Shown in pieces: positions 1 through 7,641 of a stretch of DNA of 16,391 nucleotides. Made by a program: the position numbers and the translations under genes. The DNA is from MESE01 sp036675035 (GTDB lineage Bacteria; Pseudomonadota; Gammaproteobacteria; Burkholderiales; Burkholderiaceae_D): positions 1 to 16,391 of the forward strand of contig JAKFFO010000054.1 of assembly GCA_036675035.1 (NCBI GenBank), given 5' to 3'. Under the pieces are notes generated by a model, which was given only the letters and a program-made list of their open reading frames with translations, did not search any database and was not told where the DNA came from. The first letter of the stretch is position 1; every line of letters begins with the position of its first letter.

Positions 1-573
1 GAGCACAGGCAGCGAAAACTCCCACTGGAAGAACGCGAAAAACCCAAGAATGATGACGACGTCGTGCAGGTTCGCGATGATTGCCGCAACCGCATATTTC
101 CATTCAAAGCGGAAAGCCAGGTAAATCATGATGCCGATGATGACCACCGCCAGCGCGGTCAATCCGTCCTGCGCCAATTCCTTGCCGACCTGCGGGCCGA
201 CGAATTCGACCCGCTGCCTCTGCACAGAGCTGTCGTGGGCTTTCAATCCAGTCAATACCTTGTCACTGAGCTGAGTCGAATCGAGGCCTTTTTGCACCGG
301 CAACCGGATCAGCACGTCTTGCGCAGTTCCAAAGCTTTGCACCTGGACATCGGTCAATCCCAGTTCGCCCAGAGTGTTACGTATACCTTGCAGATCGGCC
401 GGCTTCGGATAGGTCACTTCCATGATCGTGCCACCGGTAAACTCGATCGACAGATGCAAGCCCTTGCTCACCAGAAAAAACACCGCCGCGACAAAAGTCA
501 GCGCCGAAATCACGTTGAAAATCAACGCATGACGCATGAACGGAATGTCTTTTTTAATCCGGAAAAACTCCAT
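1..573 (-). CDS. secF: SecF, Sec translocase accessory membrane protein (partial, N-terminal 191 residues)
   Basis: SecF pairs with SecD in the inner membrane and uses the proton gradient to help pull exported proteins through SecYEG. Translation of the minus strand from the ATG at 573-571 begins MEFFRIKKDIPFMRH and stays open to the window edge. Visible parts are a first membrane segment at about residues 13-33, the family motif FTGGTIMEV at about 44-52, a periplasmic region to about residue 125, then hydrophobic stretches at about 130-142 and 150-170, ending in FFQWEFSLPVL. Family members are usually a little over 300 residues, so roughly the last 40% lies outside. An AGGA ribosome-binding site sits a few bases before the ATG. 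It follows secD after 139 bp, the usual order. The identification is firm; only the downstream end is missing. Confidence 0.95.
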   Translation of the reverse strand, partial: MEFFRIKKDIPFMRHALIFNVISALTFVAAVFFLVSKGLHLSIEFTGGTIMEVTYPKPADLQGIRNTLGELGLTDVQVQSFGTAQDVLIRLPVQKGLDSTQLSDKVLTGLKAHDSSVQRQRVEFVGPQVGKELAQDGLTALAVVIIGIMIYLAFRFEWKYAVAAIIANLHDVVIILGFFAFFQWEFSLPVL

Positions 574-674
574 TACTTTCCTTTCGTTCGGTCCCTTTGC
601 GTCGCTGCCAAGCACTATCTTGCGCTCGCAATGCCGACCCAAAAAACCTTCTTCACATAATCAACTGCGAAAGC

Positions 675-698
675 GCAGGCACCCGGCCTGGCACCTGC
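675..698 (-). other. Intercistronic hairpin between secD and secF
   Basis: As minus-strand RNA this 24-nt segment folds into a 9-bp stem (GCAGGUGCC paired with GGGUGCCUGC less its first G) around a 6-nt loop. Two of the pairs are G-U, which form only in the minus-strand transcript; on the plus strand they would be mismatches. It starts 14 bases after the secD stop. No U-run follows, so it is not an obvious intrinsic terminator and may instead be a 3' end stabiliser or processing site. No function has been shown. Confidence 0.4.
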
Positions 699-712
699 TC
701 AAGAATCCAGTA

Positions 713-2572
713 TTAGGTTCCAGGCTTCCATACCTGGCCGATCGACAACCCGGTCAGCTTCTTCTTTCGTCCGTACCATAAATTGACCATGCCGCGCGAC
801 ACGAATACGGCTGAGAACATCGATGTCAGAATACCGAGGCAATGCACGACCGCGAAGCCGCGTACCGGTCCCGAGCCGAATATCAAAAGCGCCAGGCCGG
901 CAATCAGCGTGGTGATATTCGAATCCAGAATCGTGGACCAGGCACGGTCGAAACCGATGTTGATCGCCGCCTGCGGTGAATTGCCGACACGCAGCTCTTC
1001 CCGTATTCGCTCGTTGATCAGCACGTTGGCATCGATTGCCATACCGAGCGTGAATGCGATCGCCGCCATGCCTGGCAATGTAAGCGTTGCCTGCATCACC
1101 GACAGCAGCGCGATCAACAGCATCAGGTTGACTGCCAGCGCAAACACGCTGAAAAAACCGAACAGCATGTAGTACGCAATCATGAATACCGCAATCGCGG
1201 CGAAACCATACAAGGTCGAATTGAAACCCTTGGTAATGTTCTCGGCACCGAGCTGTGGACCGATGGTCCGTTCCTCGATGATTTCCATCGGTGCGGCCAG
1301 CGAGCCGGCACGCAGCAACAGCGCCAAGTCGTTGGAGGCTTCGGTCGACTCCATCCCGGTGATCTGGAAGCGGGAACCCAATTCGTCCTGGATCGTCGCC
1401 ACCGTCAATACTTCACCCTTGCCTTTTTCAAACAGCACGATCGCCATCAGCTTGCCGATGCGGTTGCGGGTTGCCTCACGCATCCTGCGGCCACCGTCGC
1501 CATTCAGATCGATGCTGACCGACGGCTGCTGATTCTGATCAAAGCTGGCGGTCGCGCTGGAAATGTATTCACCGGTGATGATCGGATCCTTGTACAAGAC
1601 CACCGGAGCACCTTTTCCAACCTTGAACAATTCGGAACCGAACGGAATCGCCGCCGTCTCTTCGCTGCCGCGCGAAACTGTTTCGTCGACCAGCCGGACC
1701 TCCAGCGTAGCGGTACGTCCGATAATGTCTTTTGCGCGCGATACGTCTTGCACACCGGGCAGCTGCACCACGATGCGATCGGCACCCTGACGCTGAATCA
1801 GCGGTTCGGCAACGCCCAGTTCGTTGACTCGATTGGATAAGGTAGTGATGTTTTGCTGGACCGATTCCTGCACCGTTTGTATCAGCGCTTGCGGCTGCAG
1901 CGTCGCCCGGAGTTTCAGGTCGCCGTCTTCAGCCACATCCTCAAGCACCAGTTCCGGCAATTGTGAAAGAAGCACATTACGAGCCGCGTCCCGTGTTTCG
2001 GGGTCGCGGAACCTGATTTCAATGGCTTCGCCCTCACGGGTGATGCCGGCATAACGAATTTTCTTGTCCACCAGTATGCCGCGAATCCCGGTCTGCAAAC
2101 CCTGTATGCGCTTGTTCACCACTGCCTTGGCGTCGACCTGCATCAGGAAGTGGACGCCGCCGCGCAAATCGAGGCCGAGGTACATCGGAAACGCATGCAG
2201 CGCTTGCAGCCATTCCGGCGTATTCGGCATCAGGTTGAATGCGACAAGATAGGTCGGATCGTTGGGATCGGTGTTCAGCTCGCGTTCGAGCACACCTTTC
2301 GCCTTGAACTGCGTATCGGTATCGGCAAAGCGTGCGCGCACCGAGCTTTGAACGCCGGTCGTCTCGAAAAACACGCCTTGCGGCTCGATGCCGTTTTTCC
2401 GCAAGGTCTGTTCGACCAGCTCAACCGCGCTGCGGTCAAGCTTGAAGGTGGCTTTTCCGCTGCTGACTTGTACTGCGGGCGACTCGCCAAAGAAATTCGG
2501 CAACGTATACAGCACGCCGAATATCAGTGAGATGGCGATGATGATGTACTTCCAGACAGGATAGCGATTCAT
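713..2572 (-). CDS. secD: SecD, Sec translocase accessory membrane protein
   Basis: SecD, with SecF and YajC, enhances late steps of Sec-dependent export using the proton motive force. The 619-residue product has an N-terminal membrane anchor at about residues 8-26, a large periplasmic region with the family motif DLRGGV at 135-140 (part of the P1 head/base domain), and a C-terminal membrane bundle from about 455 to 600 that includes the conserved TLGMAIDANVLINERIREEL stretch characteristic of SecD/RND-type proteins. The length is typical of betaproteobacterial SecD. The start MNRYPVWKYI fits the family, although no convincing Shine-Dalgarno sequence lies before it. It follows yajC after 85 bp and precedes secF, so all three are probably cotranscribed. 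The stop is TAA. Confidence 0.97.
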   Translation of the reverse strand: MNRYPVWKYIIIAISLIFGVLYTLPNFFGESPAVQVSSGKATFKLDRSAVELVEQTLRKNGIEPQGVFFETTGVQSSVRARFADTDTQFKAKGVLERELNTDPNDPTYLVAFNLMPNTPEWLQALHAFPMYLGLDLRGGVHFLMQVDAKAVVNKRIQGLQTGIRGILVDKKIRYAGITREGEAIEIRFRDPETRDAARNVLLSQLPELVLEDVAEDGDLKLRATLQPQALIQTVQESVQQNITTLSNRVNELGVAEPLIQRQGADRIVVQLPGVQDVSRAKDIIGRTATLEVRLVDETVSRGSEETAAIPFGSELFKVGKGAPVVLYKDPIITGEYISSATASFDQNQQPSVSIDLNGDGGRRMREATRNRIGKLMAIVLFEKGKGEVLTVATIQDELGSRFQITGMESTEASNDLALLLRAGSLAAPMEIIEERTIGPQLGAENITKGFNSTLYGFAAIAVFMIAYYMLFGFFSVFALAVNLMLLIALLSVMQATLTLPGMAAIAFTLGMAIDANVLINERIREELRVGNSPQAAINIGFDRAWSTILDSNITTLIAGLALLIFGSGPVRGFAVVHCLGILTSMFSAVFVSRGMVNLWYGRKKKLTGLSIGQVWKPGT

Positions 2573-2657
2573 ATTGATCAGCGTTCAGTGTGATTCCGGG
2601 TTCCATGCATGCAGCATAAGCATCCGGGCGAAATGCCGGACTCTCTGCAAGCATCGA

Positions 2658-2978
2658 TTACAAGGCTTTGATCGTACCTTTTGGCAACAACATGGTTACC
2701 GCGCCTTTTTGCACAATAATTTCCGTGCCATCGGCTACGTCAAGATTGACATAGGCGTCGCTGACTTTGGTGATTTTTCCGAGAACGCCGCCTGCGGTAA
2801 TGACTTCATCGCCTTTGGCGAGCGCTTCCATCATTGCCTTCTGCTCTTTCTGACGTTTCATTTGCGGACGAATCATCAAGAAGTACAGCACCACGAACAT
2901 CAGGATAATCGGCAAAAAACTGGTCAGGCTGCTGGCCGAACCGCCGGCAGCTTGTGCGTAAGCATTAGAAATGAACAC
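2658..2978 (-). CDS. yajC: YajC, Sec translocase accessory subunit (GTG start)
   Basis: YajC is a small single-span inner membrane protein that copurifies with SecDF and SecYEG. I place the start at the GTG at 2978-2976, giving 106 residues that begin (f)MFISNAYAQAAG, the usual N terminus of this family. A longer ATG frame reaching 3023 adds 15 residues that fit nothing known and would overlap the promoter's likely transcript start. A GGAG ribosome-binding site sits 6 bases ahead of the GTG. A membrane segment at about residues 18-36 (ILMFVVLYFLMI) is followed by the charged RPQMKRQKEQKAMMEAL and the conserved VITAGGVLGKI region. It is the first gene after a good promoter and lies upstream of secD, as in most proteobacteria. 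Confidence 0.93.
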   Translation of the reverse strand: MFISNAYAQAAGGSASSLTSFLPIILMFVVLYFLMIRPQMKRQKEQKAMMEALAKGDEVITAGGVLGKITKVSDAYVNLDVADGTEIIVQKGAVTMLLPKGTIKAL

Positions 2979-2984
2979 GGTGCA

Positions 2985-2988
2985 CTCC
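2985..2988 (-). promoter_or_regulatory. Ribosome-binding site deciding the yajC GTG start
   Basis: The minus strand reads GGAG followed by 6 bases and then GTG TTC ATT TCT. This spacing is ideal and supports the GTG at 2978 over the upstream in-frame ATG at 3023, which has no comparable site. Confidence 0.75.
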
Positions 2989-3013
2989 AAGTTGTAGTGT
3001 TGAATAACCCGGC

Positions 3014-3042
3014 ATTCTAGCACCGGATGGAGTAATTCCTAA
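3014..3042 (-). promoter_or_regulatory. sigma70-like promoter for yajC-secD-secF
   Basis: On the minus strand a -35-like TTAGGA (3042-3037) is separated by exactly 17 bases from a -10-like TAGAAT (3019-3014). The -10 is preceded by TGC, which makes an extended -10. Transcription would begin near 3007, giving a leader of about 30 nt before the yajC GTG. The sec genes could thus be expressed independently of queA-tgt. This is a pattern match only. Confidence 0.6.
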
Positions 3043-3073
3043 CGCCACGGTGCGGCGACGGTTGCCGGGATGC

Positions 3074-4201
3074 CTACGTACCGCGCGCACGGTCAGCCTT
3101 GAAACGCAGGACCAATGCCTGAAACCCGCCGACATCGATTGCGGCGCGCATGTCGCGCATCAGCTGCAAATAATAATGGAGGTTGTGAATTGTATTTAGC
3201 CTGGCGCCCAGAATCTCGTTGGCCCGATGCAAATGATGCAAGTAAGCGCGGGAAAAATTGCGGCAGGCATAACAAGTGCATGTTGCGTCAAGCGGCTGCA
3301 TGTCATCCTTATAACGCGCATTCTTGATCTTGATGTCGCCGAAGCGGGTGAACAGCCAGCCGTTGCGCGCATTTCGGGTCGGCATCACGCAGTCGAACAT
3401 ATCGATCCCGCTCGCGACACCGGCAACCAGATCTTCCGGTGTACCCACGCCCATCAGGTAATGCGGCTTGCCGGCCGGCAGGCGCGGCCCGACGTGTTCC
3501 AGTACCCGCAGCATGTCTTCCTTCGGCTCGCCGACCGACAGTCCGCCGATCGCAATGCCGTCAAAGCCGATCTGTTCCAGCCCGGCCAGCGATTCATCGC
3601 GTAATCCTTCGAACATACCGCCCTGCACGATGCCGAACAATGCATTCGGGTTTTGTTCCCGGTCGAACTCGGCACGCGAACGCTGGCCCCAGCGCAAGGA
3701 CATGCGCATCGATTGCGCCGCTTCTTTTTCGGTCGCCGGACGGCCGTCGATCTCATACGGCGTGCATTCGTCGAACTGCATCACGATATCGGAGTTCAAT
3801 GCACGCTGGATTTGCATTGAAATCTCCGGCGACAGGAACAGCTTGTCGCCATTGATCGGCGACGAAAACCTGACGCCTTCCTCTGTAATCTTACGCATCG
3901 CGCCAAGCGAAAACACCTGGAACCCGCCCGAATCGGTCAGTATCGGCTTGTCCCAACCCATGAACTTGTGCAGTCCGCCGAACTTGGCGAGCACGTCGAT
4001 GCCGGGACGCAGCCATAGATGAAAGGTATTGCCGAGAATGATCTGCGCGTCGATTTCGTTCAGTTCAAGCGGCGACATCGCCTTGACCGAGCCGTAGGTG
4101 CCGACCGGCATGAACATCGGAGTCTCAACCACGCCGTGATTCAATGTGACCTGGCCGCGCCGTGCGTTGCCATCGGTTTTTAAAAGTTTAAAGTTGAGCA
4201 T
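3074..4201 (-). CDS. tgt: Queuine tRNA-guanine transglycosylase (TGT)
   Basis: TGT exchanges guanine 34 in the wobble position of GUN-anticodon tRNAs (Asp, Asn, His, Tyr) for the queuosine precursor preQ1. The 375-residue protein shows the full set of family signatures: TDSGGFQVFSL at 89-99 with Asp90, the substrate-pocket GGLSVGEPK at about 219-227, the catalytic Asp270 in MFDCVMPTRNARNG, and a zinc site at Cys308, Cys310, Cys313 and His339. These are shifted by a constant six residues from the E. coli numbering as I remember it (Asp264; Cys302/304/307; His333). The ATG shares its A with the last base of the queA stop (TAATG), and no Shine-Dalgarno sequence is visible, so translation is probably coupled to queA. 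A small gap of 95 bp containing a promoter separates it from yajC. Confidence 0.97.
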   Translation of the reverse strand: MLNFKLLKTDGNARRGQVTLNHGVVETPMFMPVGTYGSVKAMSPLELNEIDAQIILGNTFHLWLRPGIDVLAKFGGLHKFMGWDKPILTDSGGFQVFSLGAMRKITEEGVRFSSPINGDKLFLSPEISMQIQRALNSDIVMQFDECTPYEIDGRPATEKEAAQSMRMSLRWGQRSRAEFDREQNPNALFGIVQGGMFEGLRDESLAGLEQIGFDGIAIGGLSVGEPKEDMLRVLEHVGPRLPAGKPHYLMGVGTPEDLVAGVASGIDMFDCVMPTRNARNGWLFTRFGDIKIKNARYKDDMQPLDATCTCYACRNFSRAYLHHLHRANEILGARLNTIHNLHYYLQLMRDMRAAIDVGGFQALVLRFKADRARGT

Positions 4202-5331
4202 TATTTTTGTGGCGGGTGATTTGATTGCGATCTGTTGTCATCGTTCGCCGCAGGCGGAAGATGATCGGGATGACGGAATGACAGGTCTTCCGTGGCGCCT
4301 TGCTTCGCATCGGACCGACGACAACTCAACAACATGGCATCGCCATAGCTGAAAAAGCGGTACCGGTGCGCGATCGCATGCCGGTAGGCCGTGCGAATCT
4401 GTTCATAACCGGCAAATGCCGATACCAGCATCAACAGCGTAGATTTCGGCAAGTGGAAATTGGTAATCAGGCGCGACACCGTCTTGAACTTGTAGCCGGG
4501 CGTGATGAACAGTCGCGTATCTGCGCTGCCGGCTTGCAGTGCACCCGACTGCGACGCAGATTCCAGCGCACGCAAGCTGGTAGTGCCGACCGCGACTATG
4601 TCGCCCCCCGACGCCTGGACGTGGCGCACCGCATCCACGGTTTGCTGCGTAATCGTGTACCACTCGCTATGCATGTTGTGCTCGGCAAGATTTTCCGCGC
4701 GTACCGGCTGGAACGTGCCTGCACCGACATGCAAAGTAACGAAAGCAAACTGCACGCCTTTGTCGCGCAGCCGATCGAGCAGCGCTTGATCAAAATGCAA
4801 TCCGGCGGTCGGTGCCGCAACAGCACCCGGCTGCTTGGCATAGACCGTCTGATAACGCCGTTCGTCGAACTCGTCGGCCGCATGTTCGATATACGGAGGT
4901 AGCGGCAAGCGGCCATGCGCTTCGATCAGTTCAAACACATCCGACGGAAATTGCAAAATATAGAACTCGCCAACCCGTTCACCGACGACCACGTCGAACG
5001 CATCCGCCAGGCGGATTGTGCCGCCGGCCGGCGGCGTCTTGGAAGCCCGAACCTGCGCATGCACGGTTCTGCTGTCGACCACCCGCTCGATCAGTACCTC
5101 GACCTTGCCGCCGGTTTGCTTGACGCCGAAAAAACGTGCCTTCAGCACCCGCGTATCGTTGAACACCAGCAGGTCGCCCGCGTTCAGCAAATCGACGATT
5201 TCAATAAAAGCCCTGTCAACCAGCGTATCGCCGTCGACCTGCAACAGCCGCGACGCGCTGCGCTCGGGAAGCGGCAATTGCGCAATCAGCTCCTGCGGCA
5301 AATCGAAATCGAAGTCTGAAAGAGAATACAT
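4201..5331 (-). CDS. queA: S-adenosylmethionine:tRNA ribosyltransferase-isomerase QueA
   Basis: QueA transfers and isomerises the ribosyl part of SAM onto preQ1 in tRNA, forming epoxyqueuosine, the step after TGT. The 376-residue product starts MYSLSDFDFDLPQELIAQLPL, a canonical N terminus. It contains the conserved VFNDTRV, PTAGLHF, HVGAGTFQPV and NFHLPKSTLLMLVSAFAGY stretches and the terminal YRFFSYGDAM block. After that block there are 43 further residues, against about 17 in E. coli QueA; the tail is polar, rich in Asp, Asn, Pro and His, and resembles nothing I recognise. It may simply reflect a lost stop codon next to tgt. The ATG has no clear ribosome-binding site and I found no convincing minus-strand promoter in the 146-bp divergent gap with recG. 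Confidence 0.96.
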   Translation of the reverse strand: MYSLSDFDFDLPQELIAQLPLPERSASRLLQVDGDTLVDRAFIEIVDLLNAGDLLVFNDTRVLKARFFGVKQTGGKVEVLIERVVDSRTVHAQVRASKTPPAGGTIRLADAFDVVVGERVGEFYILQFPSDVFELIEAHGRLPLPPYIEHAADEFDERRYQTVYAKQPGAVAAPTAGLHFDQALLDRLRDKGVQFAFVTLHVGAGTFQPVRAENLAEHNMHSEWYTITQQTVDAVRHVQASGGDIVAVGTTSLRALESASQSGALQAGSADTRLFITPGYKFKTVSRLITNFHLPKSTLLMLVSAFAGYEQIRTAYRHAIAHRYRFFSYGDAMLLSCRRSDAKQGATEDLSFRHPDHLPPAANDDNRSQSNHPPQK

Positions 5332-5371
5332 GCGTTGGAATCGGGTTAAAGGATGGTTAAAATCGATACGG

Positions 5372-5399
5372 TTGCCATAATGGCCATTGGCTCTACAAT
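5372..5399 (+). promoter_or_regulatory. sigma70-like promoter for recG
   Basis: TTGCCA at 5372-5377 and TACAAT at 5394-5399 are separated by 16 bases, a good match to the housekeeping consensus. Transcription would start near 5406, about 70 bases ahead of recG. The spacer contains a perfect 10-bp palindrome AATGGCCATT (5379-5388), which could be an operator. This is a pattern match only. Confidence 0.6.
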
Positions 5400-5420
5400 A
5401 ACAGGCAGCTTTTTGATCGC

Positions 5421-5470
5421 CCCGGCCATTTTTTCAACCCGCTATTTTACGCTCTGCCCGCCATTTTACG
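5421..5470 (+). repeat. Iterated short direct repeats in the recG leader
   Basis: CCCGCTATTTTACG (5438-5451) and CCCGCCATTTTACG (5457-5470) match at 13 of 14 positions and begin 19 bp apart. A more distant copy, CCCGGCCATTTTTT, begins at 5421, 17 bp before the first. All lie between the putative recG promoter and the recG ATG, so they would be in the 5' leader of the mRNA as well as in DNA. Candidate roles are protein binding or translational control; nothing in the sequence decides between them. Confidence 0.55.
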
Positions 5471-5477
5471 GCCCGAC

Positions 5478-7562
5478 ATGTCTGCAACGAAGCCAAAAGC
5501 CGCAACGCCTGCGCGCGCCAGCAAGACTGAAGAAAAGCTTGCGCGGCTTGGATTGCACTCGGACATGGATCTGGTTTTGCATTTGCCGATGCGCTACGAG
5601 GACGAAACACAAGTAACGCCGATCAGCGAAGCCGGCTTCATGATCGGCCACCCGGTCCAGGTGGAAGGCGTGGTTACGTCCTGCGATGTGCAGTTTCGGC
5701 CGCGCCGGCAATTGGTCGTGACCATCGAGGATCAATCCGGCCAACTGGTGATGCGTTTTCTGAACTTCTACGGCAGCCAGAGCAAGCAGCTTGCGACCGG
5801 CACGCGGATACGGGCACGCGGCGAAGTGCGGCACGGATTTTTCGGTCATGAGATGGTGCATCCGGCATACAAAGTGGTAGTGGAAGGCGCTCCGCTGCCC
5901 ACCGTGCTGACGCCGGTCTATCCGGCCGGCGAAGGACTGTCGCAAACCCTGTTGCGGAAAGCGATTGCGGCGGCAATGGCGCGCGTCGACTGGCACGACA
6001 CGCTGCCCGAATCCTTGCGTGAAGCGCTGGGGCTGAGCGGATTCGAGCCGGCGGTGCGCTTGCTGCACAATCCGCCATCCGACGTCGATGAACGTGCGCT
6101 GGAAGACCGGTCCCATCCGGCGTGGGTACGGATGAAGTTCGACGAATTGCTTGCACAACAGTTGTCGCTGAAACGGGCCCAGGTTGCACGGCGTGCAAAG
6201 AACGCAACCGCGCTGCCGGTGATCGGCGACCTGTCAGCCGCATTCCTGAAGACCTTGCCATTCTCATTGACAACCGCACAGGAAAAAGTATTGTCGGAAA
6301 TTCGTGCGGACCTGCGCGCATCGTTTCCGATGCAGCGCCTGCTGCAGGGCGACGTCGGCAGCGGCAAGACCGTGGTCGCCGCGCTGGCAGCGGCGCAGGC
6401 GATCGACAGCGGATTCCAGGCGGTACTGATGGCGCCGACCGAAATCCTGGCAGACCAGCACTTTCGCAAAATCGCGGCATGGATGGAACCGCTCGGTGTG
6501 AAAGTCGCGTGGCTGACCGGGAGCCTGAAAAAAAAGGAAAAGGCCGAAGCGCAGGCACGCATAGAATCGGGCGACGCTCAACTCGTCATCGGCACGCATG
6601 CATTGATCCAGGAAGGCGTGCAATTTGCCCGGCTGGGACTGGTGATCGTCGATGAACAGCATCGTTTCGGCGTTGCGCAACGCCTGACCCTGCGCAACAA
6701 GGGAATGGAATCCTCCGCCGCAACCGACTCTGCGCAAACAGTACCGCATCAGCTGATGATGTCGGCGACACCGATTCCGCGCACGCTCGCCATGACTTAC
6801 TACGCCGACCTGGAAGTATCGGTAATCGATGAACTGCCGCCCGGACGCACGCCGGTGATTACGCGCATCATCGACCAGAACCGGCGCGACGAAGTGATAG
6901 CGCGAGTCCATGCCGCAGCGCTCGAAGGTCGACAGGTCTACTGGGTTTGCCCACTGATCGAGGAATCCGAAGCATTGCAGTTGCAAACCGCGACCGATAC
7001 GCATGCGACGCTGGTGGAAGCGTTGCCCGATTTGCGCATTGGCCTGGTGCATGGTCGACTGAAGCCGGCCGAGAAGCAGCAGGTCATGGACGCATTTACA
7101 CGCGGCGAAATCCATCTGCTGGTTGCGACTACCGTGATCGAAGTCGGCGTCGACGTGCCGAATGCGTCGCTGATGGTGATCGAACATGCCGAGCGGTTCG
7201 GTCTGTCCCAGCTGCACCAACTGCGTGGCCGGGTCGGACGCGGTTCTGCTGCGAGTGTCTGTGTGCTGCTGTATCAGAGCCCGCTTGGACCGGTTGCAAA
7301 GCAGCGGTTGGCCACGATGCGGGAAACTACCGACGGCTTCGAAATTGCGCGGCGCGATCTCGAAATCCGGGGCCCGGGAGAATTCCTCGGCGCACGCCAG
7401 TCGGGACAGGCGTTGCTGCGATTCGCCGATCTGGAAACCGATCAATGGCTGGTAGAAAAGGCACGCACCGTGGCGCAAGCACTGTTGCATGATGATCCCG
7501 ATACGGTTCATGCGCATCTGGCACGATGGCTCGGCGCCCGCGAAGATTTCCTGAAGGTGTAA
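5478..7562 (+). CDS. recG: ATP-dependent DNA helicase RecG
   Basis: RecG is a monomeric branch-specific translocase that regresses stalled replication forks and processes recombination intermediates. The 694-residue protein has an N-terminal wedge region with an OB fold at about residues 55-140 (HPVQVEGVV through HPAYKVV), then the two helicase lobes: Walker A GDVGSGKT at 291-298, APTEIL soon after, the DEQH box at 392-395, MSATPIPRTLAMT, and motif VI QLRGRVGRG at 581-589. The RecG C-terminal element with RDLEIRGPGEFLGARQSG follows. The length is normal. ATG at 5478 gives MSATKPKAATP, a short variable leader before the conserved LARLGL; no strong ribosome-binding site is visible, so a slightly different start cannot be excluded. 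It reads toward oxyR with a 79-bp gap. Confidence 0.97.
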   Translation: MSATKPKAATPARASKTEEKLARLGLHSDMDLVLHLPMRYEDETQVTPISEAGFMIGHPVQVEGVVTSCDVQFRPRRQLVVTIEDQSGQLVMRFLNFYGSQSKQLATGTRIRARGEVRHGFFGHEMVHPAYKVVVEGAPLPTVLTPVYPAGEGLSQTLLRKAIAAAMARVDWHDTLPESLREALGLSGFEPAVRLLHNPPSDVDERALEDRSHPAWVRMKFDELLAQQLSLKRAQVARRAKNATALPVIGDLSAAFLKTLPFSLTTAQEKVLSEIRADLRASFPMQRLLQGDVGSGKTVVAALAAAQAIDSGFQAVLMAPTEILADQHFRKIAAWMEPLGVKVAWLTGSLKKKEKAEAQARIESGDAQLVIGTHALIQEGVQFARLGLVIVDEQHRFGVAQRLTLRNKGMESSAATDSAQTVPHQLMMSATPIPRTLAMTYYADLEVSVIDELPPGRTPVITRIIDQNRRDEVIARVHAAALEGRQVYWVCPLIEESEALQLQTATDTHATLVEALPDLRIGLVHGRLKPAEKQQVMDAFTRGEIHLLVATTVIEVGVDVPNASLMVIEHAERFGLSQLHQLRGRVGRGSAASVCVLLYQSPLGPVAKQRLATMRETTDGFEIARRDLEIRGPGEFLGARQSGQALLRFADLETDQWLVEKARTVAQALLHDDPDTVHAHLARWLGAREDFLKV

Positions 7563-7620
7563 ATTGACTCATTCCATGTACCGGCCAACCGCGGGTATGC
7601 CGATCCCGGAATAATTTTCC

Positions 7621-7630
7621 CGCATATGCG
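7621..7630. promoter_or_regulatory. Perfect palindrome just upstream of oxyR
   Basis: CGCATATGCG is a perfect 10-bp palindrome ending 11 bases before the oxyR ATG. Its position would suit an operator or a structure masking the ribosome-binding region. It does not match the usual OxyR site (ATAG-N-T-N3-A-N-CTAT) and may be chance. Confidence 0.25.
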
Positions 7631-7641
7631 AAGATACAGAC

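Noticed and set aside
64..660. 198-codon plus-strand frame over secF
   Set aside because: The minus strand here encodes unmistakable SecF; the plus frame has no family resemblance.
5332..5477. Minus-strand promoter for queA
   Set aside because: Several TTG-containing hexamers were tried, but none has an acceptable -10 at proper spacing.
6264..7517. 417-codon minus-strand frame opposite recG
   Set aside because: It is the antisense shadow of RecG helicase motifs; no recognisable fold and biased composition.
7563..7641. Separate oxyR promoter starting with TTGACT at 7564
   Set aside because: No -10-like hexamer lies 15-19 bp downstream; the best AT-rich hexamers are too far away.
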